This document shows, one piece after another, positions 1 to 10,928 of a stretch of 64,000 bases of DNA (position 1 is the stretch's first letter; every line of letters begins with the position of its first letter). Source of the DNA: Berberis thunbergii (taxonomy: Eukaryota > Streptophyta > Magnoliopsida > Ranunculales > Berberidaceae); contig QNQO01000458.1 of NCBI GenBank assembly GCA_003290165.1, positions 372,001-436,000 on the forward strand. The letters run 5' to 3'. The notes beneath the pieces are model-generated. The model ran no database searches. It saw only the letters and a list, made by a program, of their open reading frames with translations, and was not told the origin of the DNA. The translations under genes and the position numbers were made by a program.

Positions 1-384
1 TTATACATGACTTTACCAGAAGTACTAAGGTTTTATCTTATGTGTGTTATATAGATAACAAAGTTTCACTACAATCTTGATTTGCAATGATTCTCACTCG
101 GGTTACATTATAGATACATTTCTACTTTTATGGTAGTGGTGTTATATTGTCTCCTACCATTCAAAGAGTGCAATCAAATATATTGTGGTTGTTGTTATCA
201 AACAAAGAACATTACAAGATTAGCGAGAAACTCATAGGAGGGAAAATGGATGAAGATACAAAAGAAAACTAATCTAAACTATATAACTCAACCTCCCCTT
301 AGGAATAGTAAAAAAAAAGTGTCTTTGTTCTAATATTCAGGTTGTCAATTTTGCCCTTCCAAATTATTGTTATTTACATTTCAA
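1..384. other. Gene-free AT-rich flank
   Basis: No open frame or recognisable element is visible. The stretch is AT-rich unique-looking DNA leading into the tandem repeats that begin near 385. Confidence 0.6.
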
Positions 385-800
385 TCAGGTCCCTTTAAAA
401 ATTCATTAATTACACCCAATGCATTAATATAATTTATTTAAGGCCCTCCAATTTATCTATATAAAAAGGTCATCACCTCTAACCTTTTGAATTCCCCCTT
501 TAAACATTCATTAATCACACCCAAGGCCGTAACATAATTTATTTAAAGCCCTCCAATTTATCTATATATTATAAATAAATAAAAAGCCCTCACATCTAAG
601 TTTTTGATTTTCCATCAAAGCCAGCCTATGTAAACATTCATTATACCTAAGCCCTTAACGTAAATTATTTCAAGACATTCAATTATTTATAAATTATATA
701 AATGCCCTTACATCTAAATTTTCGATTTTCCATTTTGCCCTCCATATTTATTTACTTACAATCAAAATCAGCCCTTTCAAACATTGATTAATTAACAGTA
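385..800. repeat. Degenerate tandem repeat, about 110-bp unit
   Basis: Three to four diverged copies of a unit follow one another. Each copy contains the string AACATTCATTA (or close), then a CCCAA/CCTAA block, then ATTTATTTAA-like sequence, then GCCCTCCAATTTATC or a variant. The first two copies are the most alike and the last two have indels. No coding potential is seen. The array may be a decayed minisatellite or the terminal region of an older element. Confidence 0.65.
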
Positions 801-852
801 AAAAGTATATTATCAACCTAATTTTCAATTTTTCCCTCACCCAAACTCAACA

Positions 853-1110
853 ATGTCCATCATATCTTTGTCCTTTCCCTCCCTCTTTGTTTTCCTCCTC
901 TTCTCTACCGCTGCTGACCCCTTCTTCCTCCTCTCCCCTTCTTCATCTTTCTCTGTTTTGCAACCACCACGACCCCCTTCTTCCTCTCTCTCTCTCTCTC
1001 TATTTTGCAACCACCCTCATCCCCTATTTTCTCCCACCACCTTCTTCTTTCTTTGTTTTGCAACCACCCCACCCCTTTCTTCCTACCTCTCTGTAATCTT
1101 CACATCCGCT
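853..1110. repeat. Pyrimidine-rich repeat, TTTTGCAACCACC units
   Basis: The motif TTTTGCAACCACC recurs three times about 50 bp apart (near 957, 1003 and 1058), each followed by C/T-rich DNA with short CT microsatellite runs. Open frames cross it in two phases, but they are low-complexity Ser/Pro/Leu/Phe translations with no domain, so I treat them as spurious. Confidence 0.6.
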
Positions 1111-1914
1111 ATTTATGTGCATGCAGTGCGCTTCCACCCTATTACATATAAATGAAAAATATTTAATATCCTAGAATTTATATATACCACAAGAAAGGTA
1201 GCTCAAGGAATGGGCTTGGCTGGAGCCATGTCCCATACAATTTTACTATAGCCATATCCCAAGCAATTTGACTATTGTCTAGACATGATTCTAATCATGT
1301 TCCTCAAATAGTTATTGTCCAACTTCTCTCTCTCTCTCTCTTTCTCCCCCCCCCCTCCCCCAAAGATTTTGTTATTTCTCTCTTTCCAAATTACCCATAG
1401 AGCTAATAGCAATGGCTTATCCAAGAGTCATTAATTGTGCACAGGAAGAGTTTTTTTAGTTCAATTGAAACCATTCAATCACCTTTCATTTAGAAGAAAC
1501 AACCATTAGATTTCACTAGCAATAACCGACCAAGTAGATGTGTCAAAAGGACGAATGGGGAAATGATGAGTTATGGATTCTGACTTAGCAAAAGTGCACA
1601 CCTGTATGCAATATCAATACTCATTTGGCTAGATTATCAAGGGGCTAAGATTTTTCCATAAGCTAAAGTTCAAAGGAAAAAATGTGCGAGGGGGACTTTT
1701 TTTCCCAGAAGAAACAATAAAAGGTTGGGGTTGGGTAGAAGTAGGGAGGGGTAATGAAATCACAAAGTTTATCATAAACTTCTTTGACAGAGAAAGTGTT
1801 GTTTTGTGATCCCATACACACTTGTTTCACTCTCTTACCAACTACTGCCTCTAGGATATCCCGGAGCTCAATCATTTTACTAACCTTTGAATCTTTGATG
1901 CCTCTTTTAAGAGC
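1111..1914. other. Gene-free interval
   Basis: No gene is recognised. A CT microsatellite followed by a C run lies at about 1325-1360. The rest is unremarkable AT-rich sequence. Confidence 0.5.
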
Positions 1915-2240
1915 TAAGGGTGTATTTTGGTTGCATGAAATCATATTCCATGGGAATCCATGAACGGACCCCTACATCTAAGCTTATTTGAGGTTCACTC
2001 ACCAATTCGCCATTAGATTTTATGATCAATGGTGGGAATGGAAGTTCCATGAACATGAGAATCACGTGCTTTGAGGGGACCAAGGAGTGTGATTCTCATA
2101 TCCATTGAGACTTCCATTCCCACCATTGATCATAAAATCTAATGGTGGATAATGAGTGCTACCTCAATTTAGCCTTAAATGTAGGGGTCCCCTTGTGAAT
2201 TCCCATGGAATATGATTTCATCCAACCAAACACACCCTAA
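1915..2240. mobile_element. Tourist-type (PIF/Harbinger) foldback MITE
   Basis: The element spans 1918-2237 (320 bp). It starts GGGTGTATTTTGGTTG and ends with the near-complement CAACCAAACACACCC. The two halves pair over almost their whole length: 1918-2055 against the reverse complement of about 2100-2237, including a shared CATATTCCATGGGAAT block. The trinucleotide TAA flanks both ends (1915-1917 and 2238-2240), the target-site duplication typical of PIF/Harbinger elements. It has no coding capacity, so it would have depended on a transposase supplied elsewhere. The ends differ from those of the larger Harbinger element at 4508-8498, although both begin with G-rich GGGTGT-type sequence. Confidence 0.88.
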
Positions 2241-3120
2241 GTTTCATTTGGTGGATTGGCCATTTGTCACACAAAAATTTTAGATAGGCGTTATTTGTTT
2301 CTATGTGTCAAAAGTACTTATTTGAACTTTAGTTCAAGATCTTGGAGATAGATCCACGCATCCTTCACTTTGATGAGGAAATTGGTGGTAGATATTCATG
2401 ATCAATCTCCAAAGGCCACAACCATAAGGAAGTTTTGATTCTTTTATGGACCACCCATGATCTTCTAAACCATGTTTCTCTTTAACAAATGGCCTCTTAT
2501 CTACAAAGGCACTTAGCCATGTACCCATACTCACGTCTTTAACTCTTTTAATACCTAGGACCTTCAATTATTTGAGAGCTAACCAAACAGTGTGCCAATT
2601 GATTAACTGATATTTGTGCCTAGTAGAGACCCACCACTTACAGGAATTCTTTGCAAGTTCTTTCTATTGCAAGTTTAGCTAAACGAAACTTAATTGAGTC
2701 CTAAACTAGTAGTAAAACACCAAATAATTCCTCTAAGCCAGTATCCCTAAAAGGATTGAAAAAAGATATGATTGTGTCTTCTTCTTCTCTTTTATTGTTT
2801 TTGTGTAACAAATGAGTTGTGCATCACACAGAGCCACCTTCAATTACGAAACCTACACGAAACTAAAAACCCTTCTCCTTACTTGGCATCGCTCTATTGG
2901 TACTCATCTTCCAAATCTAATTCTAAGTTGCAAGGTATTATCTATCCCCTTTGTAAGTACATGCCTTCATCTAATTTTTCTATTGCATATAGATTGTTCT
3001 TTTCTCTACAGATGAGCCTCGCACCTTAACAATAGCAGTAAAGTTACCATATTGGATAAAAAACCATAGAAATTGAAATAGATGCTATAACGAAAATAAT
3101 ACATCGAACAAAGCTTGTGA
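2241..3120. other. Gene-free interval
   Basis: Short open frames here have no recognisable domain. The DNA lies between the Tourist MITE and the copia relic and may include non-coding parts of that older element. Confidence 0.45.
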
Positions 3121-3124
3121 CTAC

Positions 3125-3990
3125 ATGTATTTTAGCTTCCCTTGCTTCCATGAAAGGATGGTCTCTTTAGATGTCAATTATATTTTTGTACTAAGTGATT
3201 TTGATGAAGAGGTTTATACAATTTATCCTCCTCGATTTGCTCGAAAGGGGGATACAAGAGTATGTCATCTCAACAAATTTGTTTATGGGTATAGGCTTTA
3301 TGCCAGTGGTTTTACGAAATTCCTTCTACCCTTGTTGACGTTGACTTCTCTCAGTCGAAAAGCAATTATTCTTGAGCTTTGCTACAGAGCGAGGGAGGGA
3401 GCGAGGGAAAAGGGGCGAGGGATGAGTGGTAACCACCCATCTGCCTCGAGATAAGCGCATCGAATTGGAGATGCGCGATGATGCTTATCTCGGGGCGGAT
3501 GAGTGGCTACCACCCCATCCCTCGCTCCCTCCCTCGTTCCCTCCCTCGACCCCTAGAATTTTTCATTATTCTTAGTTTACTCTCAAACAAGTTGATTCCA
3601 TGACTTTTGTTTTGGTATTCGTGGATGATATCATGTATAATATCAAGTAATGATGACACAACCGTCACATGATTCAAACAACTTTTAAAGGCATGTTTCC
3701 TTTTCAAGGATATGGGCATTGCATTGCAGTGGCTAGCTTTGATCGAGGTAAATTTCTTTCCCAATCCAAATACAATCTCAACATTCTTAAAGATACTAGT
3801 GTTTATCTCTTACTCATATCTTAAGTCGATTCAAGGATGCACTCTCCATAATACTCACTTGGGAACAATCTTTAAAGGAATATTTTTGTCAACTTCAAAT
3901 TCTTTTGTCTTGCGTGGCTATTGTGATTGGCAAGTGCCTTTTGATAATCAACGCACGTACTGTTAGTCCTGAGAGGGGACTGCAATAGTG
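3125..3990 (+). pseudogene. Ty1/copia pol relic (RT to RNase H), interrupted by a MITE
   Basis: The + strand shows decayed copia reverse-transcriptase blocks in order. First comes a FDEEVYTIYPPRF stretch (equivalent of the EEVYM-PPGF block), then KGDTRVCHLNKFVYG. After an interruption there is LVFVDDIM (the YVDD active-site block), then an SQSKYNLNILKD stretch and finally an RNase H start, STSNSFVLRGYCD. The blocks sit in different frames with stops between them, so this is a dead fragment. The MITE at 3374-3564 lies exactly between the first and second halves. No LTRs were found. It is separate from the copia element at 10586-14550, which is on the opposite strand. Confidence 0.8.
3365..3573. 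mobile_element. MULE-type foldback MITE with 9-bp TSD
   Basis: The nonamer ATTATTCTT occurs at 3365-3373 and again at 3565-3573. The 191 bp between them fold back on themselves: a left arm rich in GCGAGGGAGGG pairs with the right arm CCTCCCTCG, and the inner arms share a GAGATAAGC block around a short loop near 3465. A 9-bp duplication is typical of Mutator-like elements. Removing the element and one nonamer brings the two halves of the copia relic together, which supports the boundaries. A shorter relative lies at 19190-19261. Confidence 0.82.
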
Positions 3991-4504
3991 AGTAACGATG
4001 GGATAACCTCTAATTAGCTATTAATGATAGGGGACAAATCGCAAATAACTCAATCTTTTTCACATAACTTACATTTAAAATTAATTTTTGCCTCAGTATA
4101 TTTATCTTTTGTGCTCCTACAAAGTAGCTTGTTGGATCCATTTTTCCCCATAGATTAGATAGAGTTTTGTTTAGCAATTGGTGTTTTATATAGTTATTTA
4201 TGTATTGTTCAAATAGTAAAAAATGTTAAAGTAATTAATTATTATATTTTCAATAATTACTATGACTCCCCACCCCACCCCACCCCCAAATAAAAATCCT
4301 AGGTCCGTCACACTAACACCCTCCACCTTGAGGAAGAGTGTTAACTTGTACAAAGTCAACATTGTTTGTACACAAGTTCTTTGTAGACAAAACTTCTATA
4401 CTAAAACTCCTTTATATTTCCTTCAATTAGGAACTATTTTTCTCCTATGATTTTGTTTAGCAACTAATGTAGAGGACTTGTTTTATGTTTAATATACTAG
4501 TGTT
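3991..4504. other. Gene-free interval
   Basis: No gene is recognised. A short run of CCCCA units lies at about 4270-4288. The interval ends at the TAA target site of the Harbinger element. Confidence 0.5.
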
Positions 4505-4839
4505 TAAGGGGGGTGTATTGTATATGGATTCTTATGGAATTGATAAATAATTTGAAAAGTCCACGAACTCTTTAAATTGTCTACAGATTTCTGCTGATTT
4601 CTTAAATCCATAGACTTTTGCTACAGACTTTCTAGAGATTTATGAAAATCCACGGACTTTGTATGAACGACTTTTACAGATCTCTAATTATTTGCAAGAT
4701 AAAAATGAAGTTGGTAAATAGTGATGAAACAAAAAAACGTCCATAAAATAGAGATACATGTGCTAAAAAAACTAGAAAAAAATGTCGTTAATTAGCATCT
4801 TTAAAATAAGAAGTAAACGTCCATAAAATTGTATTATGA

Positions 4840-5645
4840 TCATTTTTCTCCTTCATGGTCACTTTCTTCATTATCATTGTTAGCAACGTTGATGTTTGCT
4901 TGAGCTGCTATCCACATTTGATTAGCAATACTCATTCTCCATTGATTAGCATTTTCTCTTTGCTGCTTTTGGGTTTGAATATCATCCCATTCAAAATTAT
5001 CTTCATCATTCTCTACCGGATCATTTTCTGGTTCAAGAGGAAATTCATCTGAACGACATTCTTGTCGAAGAAAATTATGCAATTTTGCACATGCCAAAAC
5101 AAGCTCCGCTTGTGTTTTGTAAGGAAATGGTGGCGCTGATTTGAAAATTGTAGACCGCGACTTGAATATTCCAAATATTCTCTCAATTATGTTCCTCAAT
5201 GAAGCATGACGAAGATTAAATAACTCAATTGCGTTGACAGGATGGTTTCCTGGACCGCCAAAATCTTTGAGATGATATCGAGTGCCACGAAATGGAGCTA
5301 AAAATCGATGTCAGTTTGGAAATCCACAGTCTCCAAGGTAATATTTACCTGATCATAAAAAAATGTGCAATTAGTATGTTTATACTTTATACTATATGGT
5401 ATAAAATTCAATAAGTTTGCTGCATTTTTAATGCACATAAAATTATACCTGATGGTATTTTGAGTCCATTTCGTCTAGAAATAACATCATTTAACACTTT
5501 CGAATCATGAGCAGAACATATAGCACATAAATCACTGCTTGTATTGCCGTTAATAAAATTCTCATGGCCTTGTAAAACTCTTCATCTTGTTCATCCACTC
5601 CATACATATCTATTTCACAGATTGCTATCAAAGCAAGTACCTAAA
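4840..5645 (-). pseudogene. Harbinger DDE transposase, 5'-deleted, with a nonsense mutation
   Basis: This is the C-terminal half of a HARBI1/ALP1-type transposase. The upstream exon contains AHDSKVLNDVISRRNG (the block with the second catalytic Asp). An intron (5349-5448, GT-AG) follows, then KYYLGDCGFPN, an in-frame TGA at 5311-5313, then APFRGTRYHLKDFGG and LRNIIERIFGIFKSR, which carries the catalytic Glu. The reading frame runs on to 4840 with an acidic tail. The TGA sits where family members usually have a sense codon and would fit a CGA to TGA change. The region with the first catalytic Asp is not found. Upstream of about 5545 another frame reads as a possible N-terminal piece, suggesting an internal deletion. 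Confidence 0.85.
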
Positions 5646-6227
5646 CAAGGTCATTATATATTCATAATAATCACCTATTTGAATGCAATGAATTGTTAAG
5701 GACTGAAACTGATGAAGCGCCACTGCTTCCCTAGTTACTTAGGTACCTAGAACACATCTCAAATTAAGCTATACAGAGATAGAGACATGTCATTATCAAA
5801 GAATGATCATATCCTCTAACAAACCAAATATATTAGACATTAGATAACAAGACATGTATCTGACAAAACAAAAAGATAACCAGGCAGGTAATGACATGAA
5901 AATTTGCAATCCAACATTCAACAAAATCAAATCATTCAACACAACCAAATTAAAAATCATCGCTTGCAAAATGAAATCAACACACAGTATTTAGCCTTAT
6001 GCATTAAAATCCAAATGGCCTATAGCTTATTAGCTTTATGCATCCCTTTGTGCCCAAGTGATCCAGTTAAGTCTTTGGTCTGGACTCATCTTCAAGAAAG
6101 TGTCTTGCTTTGTTTTAGTGTTAAGAAAACTAAGCGCAAAAAACTGAGCACCATTATTCTATCCTGGGGTCTCTTGAATAGCAATCCAATATTCGTTGTT
6201 CGTTGATTCTCTCTTCTCCATCATGCC
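5646..6227. other. Harbinger internal spacer
   Basis: This non-coding DNA lies between the Myb-like gene and the transposase gene of the Harbinger element. A + strand open frame at 5904-6206 has no recognisable domain and is probably fortuitous. Confidence 0.5.
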
Positions 6228-7034
6228 TCAAATTGTTTTAAAACTGGTGACAATTTCACCAAAGCCACTTGATAAGTTTTCCATAACTGCAGCTTGAGTA
6301 GCTACCCCTTTTGAGTTGCTACTTTGTTCATAATCAACTCTACTTCTTTTGCCATGAGCTTTGCTTTGTGGTGCATCATTTGCATTTTCAGTTTGCACAA
6401 ATGCATTGTTGTCTTGATCAAAGACCAAGTCATTCATGCCACAAAATTCCCAAGATCCATTTCCTTCTTCATCATATGTTGTGGCATCTGTATCATCACC
6501 TAGACCTATTGACCCCATCCCAGTTGCAGTTCCATTATCAACTGCAATCTTCAAATCCTCATAGTCTGCAAAAGTTTCTAACTGAAAGTGCGCATGCGCT
6601 GGATGTGACTGAAAAAGAAAATTCAAAATATAAAGAAAGTTAATATGTTAAAGAGTCAAAAAAATTAAGCTGTAAAATAGAATAAAAGTTCAAATTATTT
6701 AACCCACCTTCAAATAGTCTGCCCATACTTCATCAGGCGCAATGAATCTCTTTGAAATCGGGTCCCATCCAAACCCTGAATTGTGGTGCATAAGCTAAGA
6801 GTAATTGTTGTATTGCTTCTTAAACCATTTCACTTGGCTTTGATACTGGCTATAAGTTATCTCCTTTAGTTTTGGAAGTAACTTTGCCTCTACGGTTGTT
6901 TTACTTATAACACCATTAATATCCCTGAACCCAAGCATGGCGCCTTCAACCATGAGCTGGAGCAAAGCATTGCTCTCTTCCGCGGTCCAAGTTTTATAAT
7001 CTTTTCGTTTACCGTTACCTTGTGAATCTCCCAT
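6228..7034 (-). pseudogene. Harbinger-encoded Myb/SANT-like protein, one nonsense mutation
   Basis: This is the second gene of PIF/Harbinger elements; its product normally binds the element ends and helps bring in the transposase. Exon 1 begins with ATG at 7034 and encodes a Myb/SANT-like domain (KTWTAEESNALLQLMVEG, then LLPKLKEITY and VKWFKKQYNNYS). A TAG at 6795-6797 interrupts it. The same frame continues with SGFGWDPISKRFIAPDEVW, a conserved part of the family. A GT-AG intron at 6609-6707 leads to exon 2, which is acidic and ends at 6228. The stop would fit CAG to TAG. Apart from it the gene looks complete. Confidence 0.85.
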
Positions 7035-8498
7035 CTATATATTACAACAGGTATTTTATTAAGCAAATATATGCTACTGTATGACACAACTCGAAAGTAG
7101 TTTCATTCCTCTATATGATCACTACATGCATGAAGCTAATCTATCATCACTATACATGAAGCATGTATGGTTATGCCTATATGCTATATGTCATATCTAA
7201 TTAGAATTTGATGAACGTTTTATGACTATTGTTTAACCTCTAATGAATTCATATGACTATTGTTCAACCTCTAATGAAGACATGCAGTAGGATATTTACT
7301 CTTACAGTTTATATACAAACATACATGATCCAACCATGATCAACTTATAAGGTCCAATCATGATCCAAACACATGAAAGTCAAAACCAACTATAAATCTA
7401 GTCATACGCAACCAACTATAGCAAAATATCATATATATAGCATATATGATCCAATTAACCATCAAAAACATACCTGAGAAGATAACCAGCGTCAAAAACA
7501 TATATGCAACGGATTGTAAGCCATAATAATCCAACCAAATATTCTATATATATTTAATCCAGCGATTTATAAACCCTAACACAACTTCCAGATTTATAGA
7601 CCCTAAAATAATCCAAACCCTAACCCAAAATCATCAACGATGCAACTATGCAAAGATTTATGAGCATATTAAACTCTTTATATGCAAAGTTTTTTTAGGA
7701 CATGATTATATGAACCATACACAAAGTTCATGGTGAATTCTGGGGTTACTCATTCATTGTATTCACAGTTGGCAGCAAGAAACGTGAAAACCTCGTTGGA
7801 AGTCACAACCAAACTACTGCTCCACTCAATTGAATCAAACAATATGCAAGAAAAAAATTCCTCGTCAATATGTTACTCTTGTTTGTTGTAGGCTATTCAG
7901 TTTACAAGGAAAAAAAAACCTCCACTTGGTTTGGTGGTTTAGTTAGAAACTATTACAGGAAGGCAACATAAATATCACCACAGATGCATCTAGATCATAT
8001 CCTTACACTAGATCAACTTGTAAGTAGAGGTCTTATCATCCCTAACAGATGCATCCCGTGTGGGAAGAAAAAGAGGATATTTGGGAACACTATGTTCATA
8101 AATCTTTGCATCCCTAACAGATTTATGAACACTATGCAAAGATAGAAAAATAATCGAGAAAACAAGAGGATGGGAACCAACCTCTTCGCGGCTGGCACAA
8201 GGAAGAACTTTGGGAAACTTTTTTTCACACTGAAATCTTTGATAGAAGGCTGGCAAAGTATTGAACTTTGTTATTTATACCTAACACTACAAAGTCCATG
8301 AGAATCCATGATTTTCCAGATCCATAAATATGAATAATATTTTGAATACCCTAAAACTATTGTGGACTTTCTGAAATCCATATTGAATACCCCTAGACTT
8401 TTGTGGACTTTTTAAAATCCAAATTGAATACACTTAGATTTTCAGAATCTATGGAATTTATTAAATTGCTCATAAAATCCAGATACAATACACCCCCC
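7035..8498. other. Harbinger 5' region, non-coding
   Basis: This is the upstream and subterminal part of the element. It contains the repeated TCCATGAGAATCC/GTGGACTTT motifs near the right end. A - strand open frame at 8008-8256 has no recognisable domain. Confidence 0.5.
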
Positions 8499-8501
8499 TA
8501 A

Positions 8502-9750
8502 ATATATGTTTGTGTTTAGTTTCTTCTTAAAAAAAATGATTATTTGGTCATGTTATTGCTTCTTTGTTTAATGGAGCTTTAAAAATCAATTTGATGGTAA
8601 TTGTTTTTAAGCAAGCACCCATCTCACAAAAACTATTTTCAGACCTTAGTTACAAAAAGAAACAAAGAACTATATTGTTTATCGAATCAATTCAACCTAA
8701 AACGCTAAAAATTAAAGCTAATATTGAAGTTATTTATAAGATAACTACTTAAGCCATAGCTAAGTAATATAAACCCTTACTCTAATAGAATAAAAGCACT
8801 AATCTTGGCTCACCCCACTTATTAGAAGAAATAACAATAAAAAATAAAATAAAATCTATTTATACTACCTCATTTTCAAATTCATTAATGCTTCCTTTAA
8901 ATATATGGTAGGTCAGTGAAATCAGAAACATTTCATTCACTACTCTTTTTAAAGATGTCTCGTAATTTTCTCATTTCTTATGGTAATAACTATGTTATAG
9001 CCATACTTTAACAATGATAATTTTGAATACTTGGGTCTTAACAAATTATGTATAAAATGTTGGATAAAACCAAGTGATGCGTCCAAATTTGTTCTCGTCA
9101 AGATCTGATCTGCAAAACAGGGTTAGATTGTCAAAGACCACTTGTTTGGTGGCCGAAGGCACTCCGATGCTTAACTTTGTACGTGACTTAAGCATGCATG
9201 GCGCAATTTCTCACAACGGTCTCCTATTTCATTGAGATACGTCCTTGAAGGAGAGATTTCCGCCATGACTTGTCTCCTTTGTAACGTCTTTGTCCTATAA
9301 TGGGAGAGATTCGTGGGACCTAAGGTTGGGCCCTTAACCTGGGTTGTGATCCATTACTAAATGCCTTTTTGGGCTTTAGTAACTGGACCCATTATCAATA
9401 TTTGGTTTGAACAATATGTCCCTTATGAGGGACGATTTGTGTCACGTGTACGGCCACGATCGAAGAACTATTTTAGGTATCATCACCAAGATTGTTAATT
9501 TATTGATAACAAGTGATGTGCAATATCTGGGATTCATTATATAGTACATAAGATTTCAACAATTAAATGTTAATCAAATTTAGATCTTTCTGTTGCGTTT
9601 TCATCTTCTTATTCCAAATGACTCTTCCTTGTCGATGGGTTCATATAGTAGGGTCTGATTCTAGTGAAATGATAACAACGACAAATTTCTTCCCTAGAAG
9701 CCTGGAGTTTTGTTATGTATCTTGACAAAATGGTAGATGATATAGTTGAT
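8502..9750. other. Gene-free interval
   Basis: Nothing coding is recognised. The part at about 9075-9480 is less AT-rich than its surroundings and reads like LTR or other repeat DNA, but I found no matching second copy and no terminal repeats. Confidence 0.45.
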
Positions 9751-9751
9751 A

Positions 9752-9835
9752 AAAAATAATCCACTAATTGTAGCTCAGTGTGTCGAACACATCTCCTTGT
9801 GAGAGGTTGCAGGCTTGAAAGCAAGTCTTCATACG
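9752..9835 (+). repeat. tRNA-like SINE head (decayed)
   Basis: CTAATTGTAGCTCAGT followed by GTCGAACACATCTCC and TTGTGAGAGGTTGCAGG closely resembles the SINE at 28515-28608 (CTAATTGTAGCTCAGT, TTGTGAGCGGTCACAGG). The A-box (TAGCTCAGT) is good and the B-box is degraded. No A-tail follows; the sequence passes straight into the tandem array. Confidence 0.5.
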
Positions 9836-10390
9836 AGATGGAGGCAAGGGATCGATGAACCTGAGCGGAGTGAAAACAAGCATTCGTGTGAAATCGAGAT
9901 GCGAGTTGCTCAATTATTAAAAGCATATGTGATCTACCATTCATTTGCCTTCAGGTATTGAATGTAGCAGTTTAAATAGATCAGGGCGGAGCAAAAACAA
10001 GTCTCATGTGAGGTGGAAGTGATGGACCGACGATCGTAGCGGAGTGAAAACAAGTATTCATCTAAAGTTGAGGCGATGGACCAGAGCGAAAGCAAGTCTT
10101 CATGCGATTTGGTCAATTATTATGAGCTCATGTGATTTGCAGTTGATTTGCCTTCAGGTAGTAAATGTAGCAGTTCAGATAGACCAGAGCGGAGTGAAAG
10201 CAAGTCTTTATGAGATATGGAGGCGGTGGACCAGAACGGAGTGAAAAAACCTCTTCTTGGAAAGTAAGGGCGCTAAACTAGAGTGAAATCAAGTCTTCAT
10301 GCGAGTTGGTTGAGTAGCCTTCGGGTATTGAATGTATTTGCTTAGATGGACCGAAGCGAAGTAAAAGAAAGACTTCATGTTTTGGTGAAA
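9810..10390 (+). repeat. Tandem array, about 200-bp unit with about 50-bp subrepeats
   Basis: A higher-order repeat is visible. GCGAGTTGCTCAATTATT at 9901 recurs in variant form at 10104 and 10301, spacings of 203 and 197 bp. Each copy continues through TTTGCCTTCAGGTA and TGAATGTAGCAGTT or variants. Within each unit the shorter phrase GAGCGGAGTGAAAGCAAGTC repeats at roughly 50-bp intervals. The open frames across it change frame between copies and show no domain. Confidence 0.75.
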
Positions 10391-10585
10391 CATTTAGATG
10401 CAAGTGAATTTGGCCTAAAATTGAATATAGACAGGAAGATTCACAACAAATTATTTCATACCATAAATTTTTTTTTCCCATTCTCAATCCAATTGAGTAA
10501 TTCAATACTTTTGTGAATTTGTTTCAACAAAAATCAGTCAACATTGTCATTCCTCTTGATTTTCTAATGTGTTGGAAATTTAAAT

Positions 10586-10790
10586 TGATAATTTAACGAT
10601 GAAAGAATGTATTTCTATTTATTGATTATTGATCGTTACAAAGATGATATATATATAGACACACACATCTATAGAATAAAGTACATAGAAGAAGATTATT
10701 CTAAGGAACTATACATAGAATGAGATTATTTTGTGCCTATTAAGTTGAGATCTTCACAGAATATGTTGAATATCAAATCAAATCTCAACA
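10586..10790 (-). repeat. 3' LTR of the copia element
   Basis: On the + strand it runs from TGATAATTTAACGATG to AATCTCAACA, so on the coding strand it is TGTTGAGATT to AATTATCA, the usual TG to CA form. It matches 14357-14550 along its length with scattered substitutions and small indels (205 against 194 bp). That divergence points to an old insertion. Confidence 0.88.
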
Positions 10791-10928
10791 CTCCCCCTCA
10801 AGTTGGAGCATGAATATCGATAATGTTCAACTTGCTTATTAATTTCGTTAAAAATATTTCTTCCTAAAGGCTTAGTGAAGACATTAGCCAACTAAAGATA
10901 GGGGGAACAAATTTGGTAACAGTTTCAC

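Larger units (their letters stand above)
4505..8501 (-). mobile_element. PIF/Harbinger DNA transposon, decayed, 3,991 bp
   Basis: The element runs from 4508 to 8498. Its left end GGGGGGTGTATTGTAT matches the reverse complement of the right end for 16 bases, then one mismatch, then TGGATT. TAA flanks both ends (4505-4507 and 8499-8501). Subterminal zones at 4535-4670 and 8285-8475 hold several copies of short motifs around ATCCATAGACTTT/GTGGACTTT, probably transposase-binding repeats. Inside, both PIF/Harbinger genes lie on the - strand: a Myb/SANT-like DNA-binding protein (7034-6228) and a DDE transposase (about 5645-4840). Each has an in-frame stop, so the copy is not autonomous. The intact ends and duplication indicate a relatively recent insertion. 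Confidence 0.92.

Noticed and set aside
853..1155. 100-codon Ser/Pro/Phe-rich ORF that could be read as a secreted protein
   Set aside because: It is a translation of a pyrimidine-rich tandem repeat that stays open in two frames; composition alone explains it.
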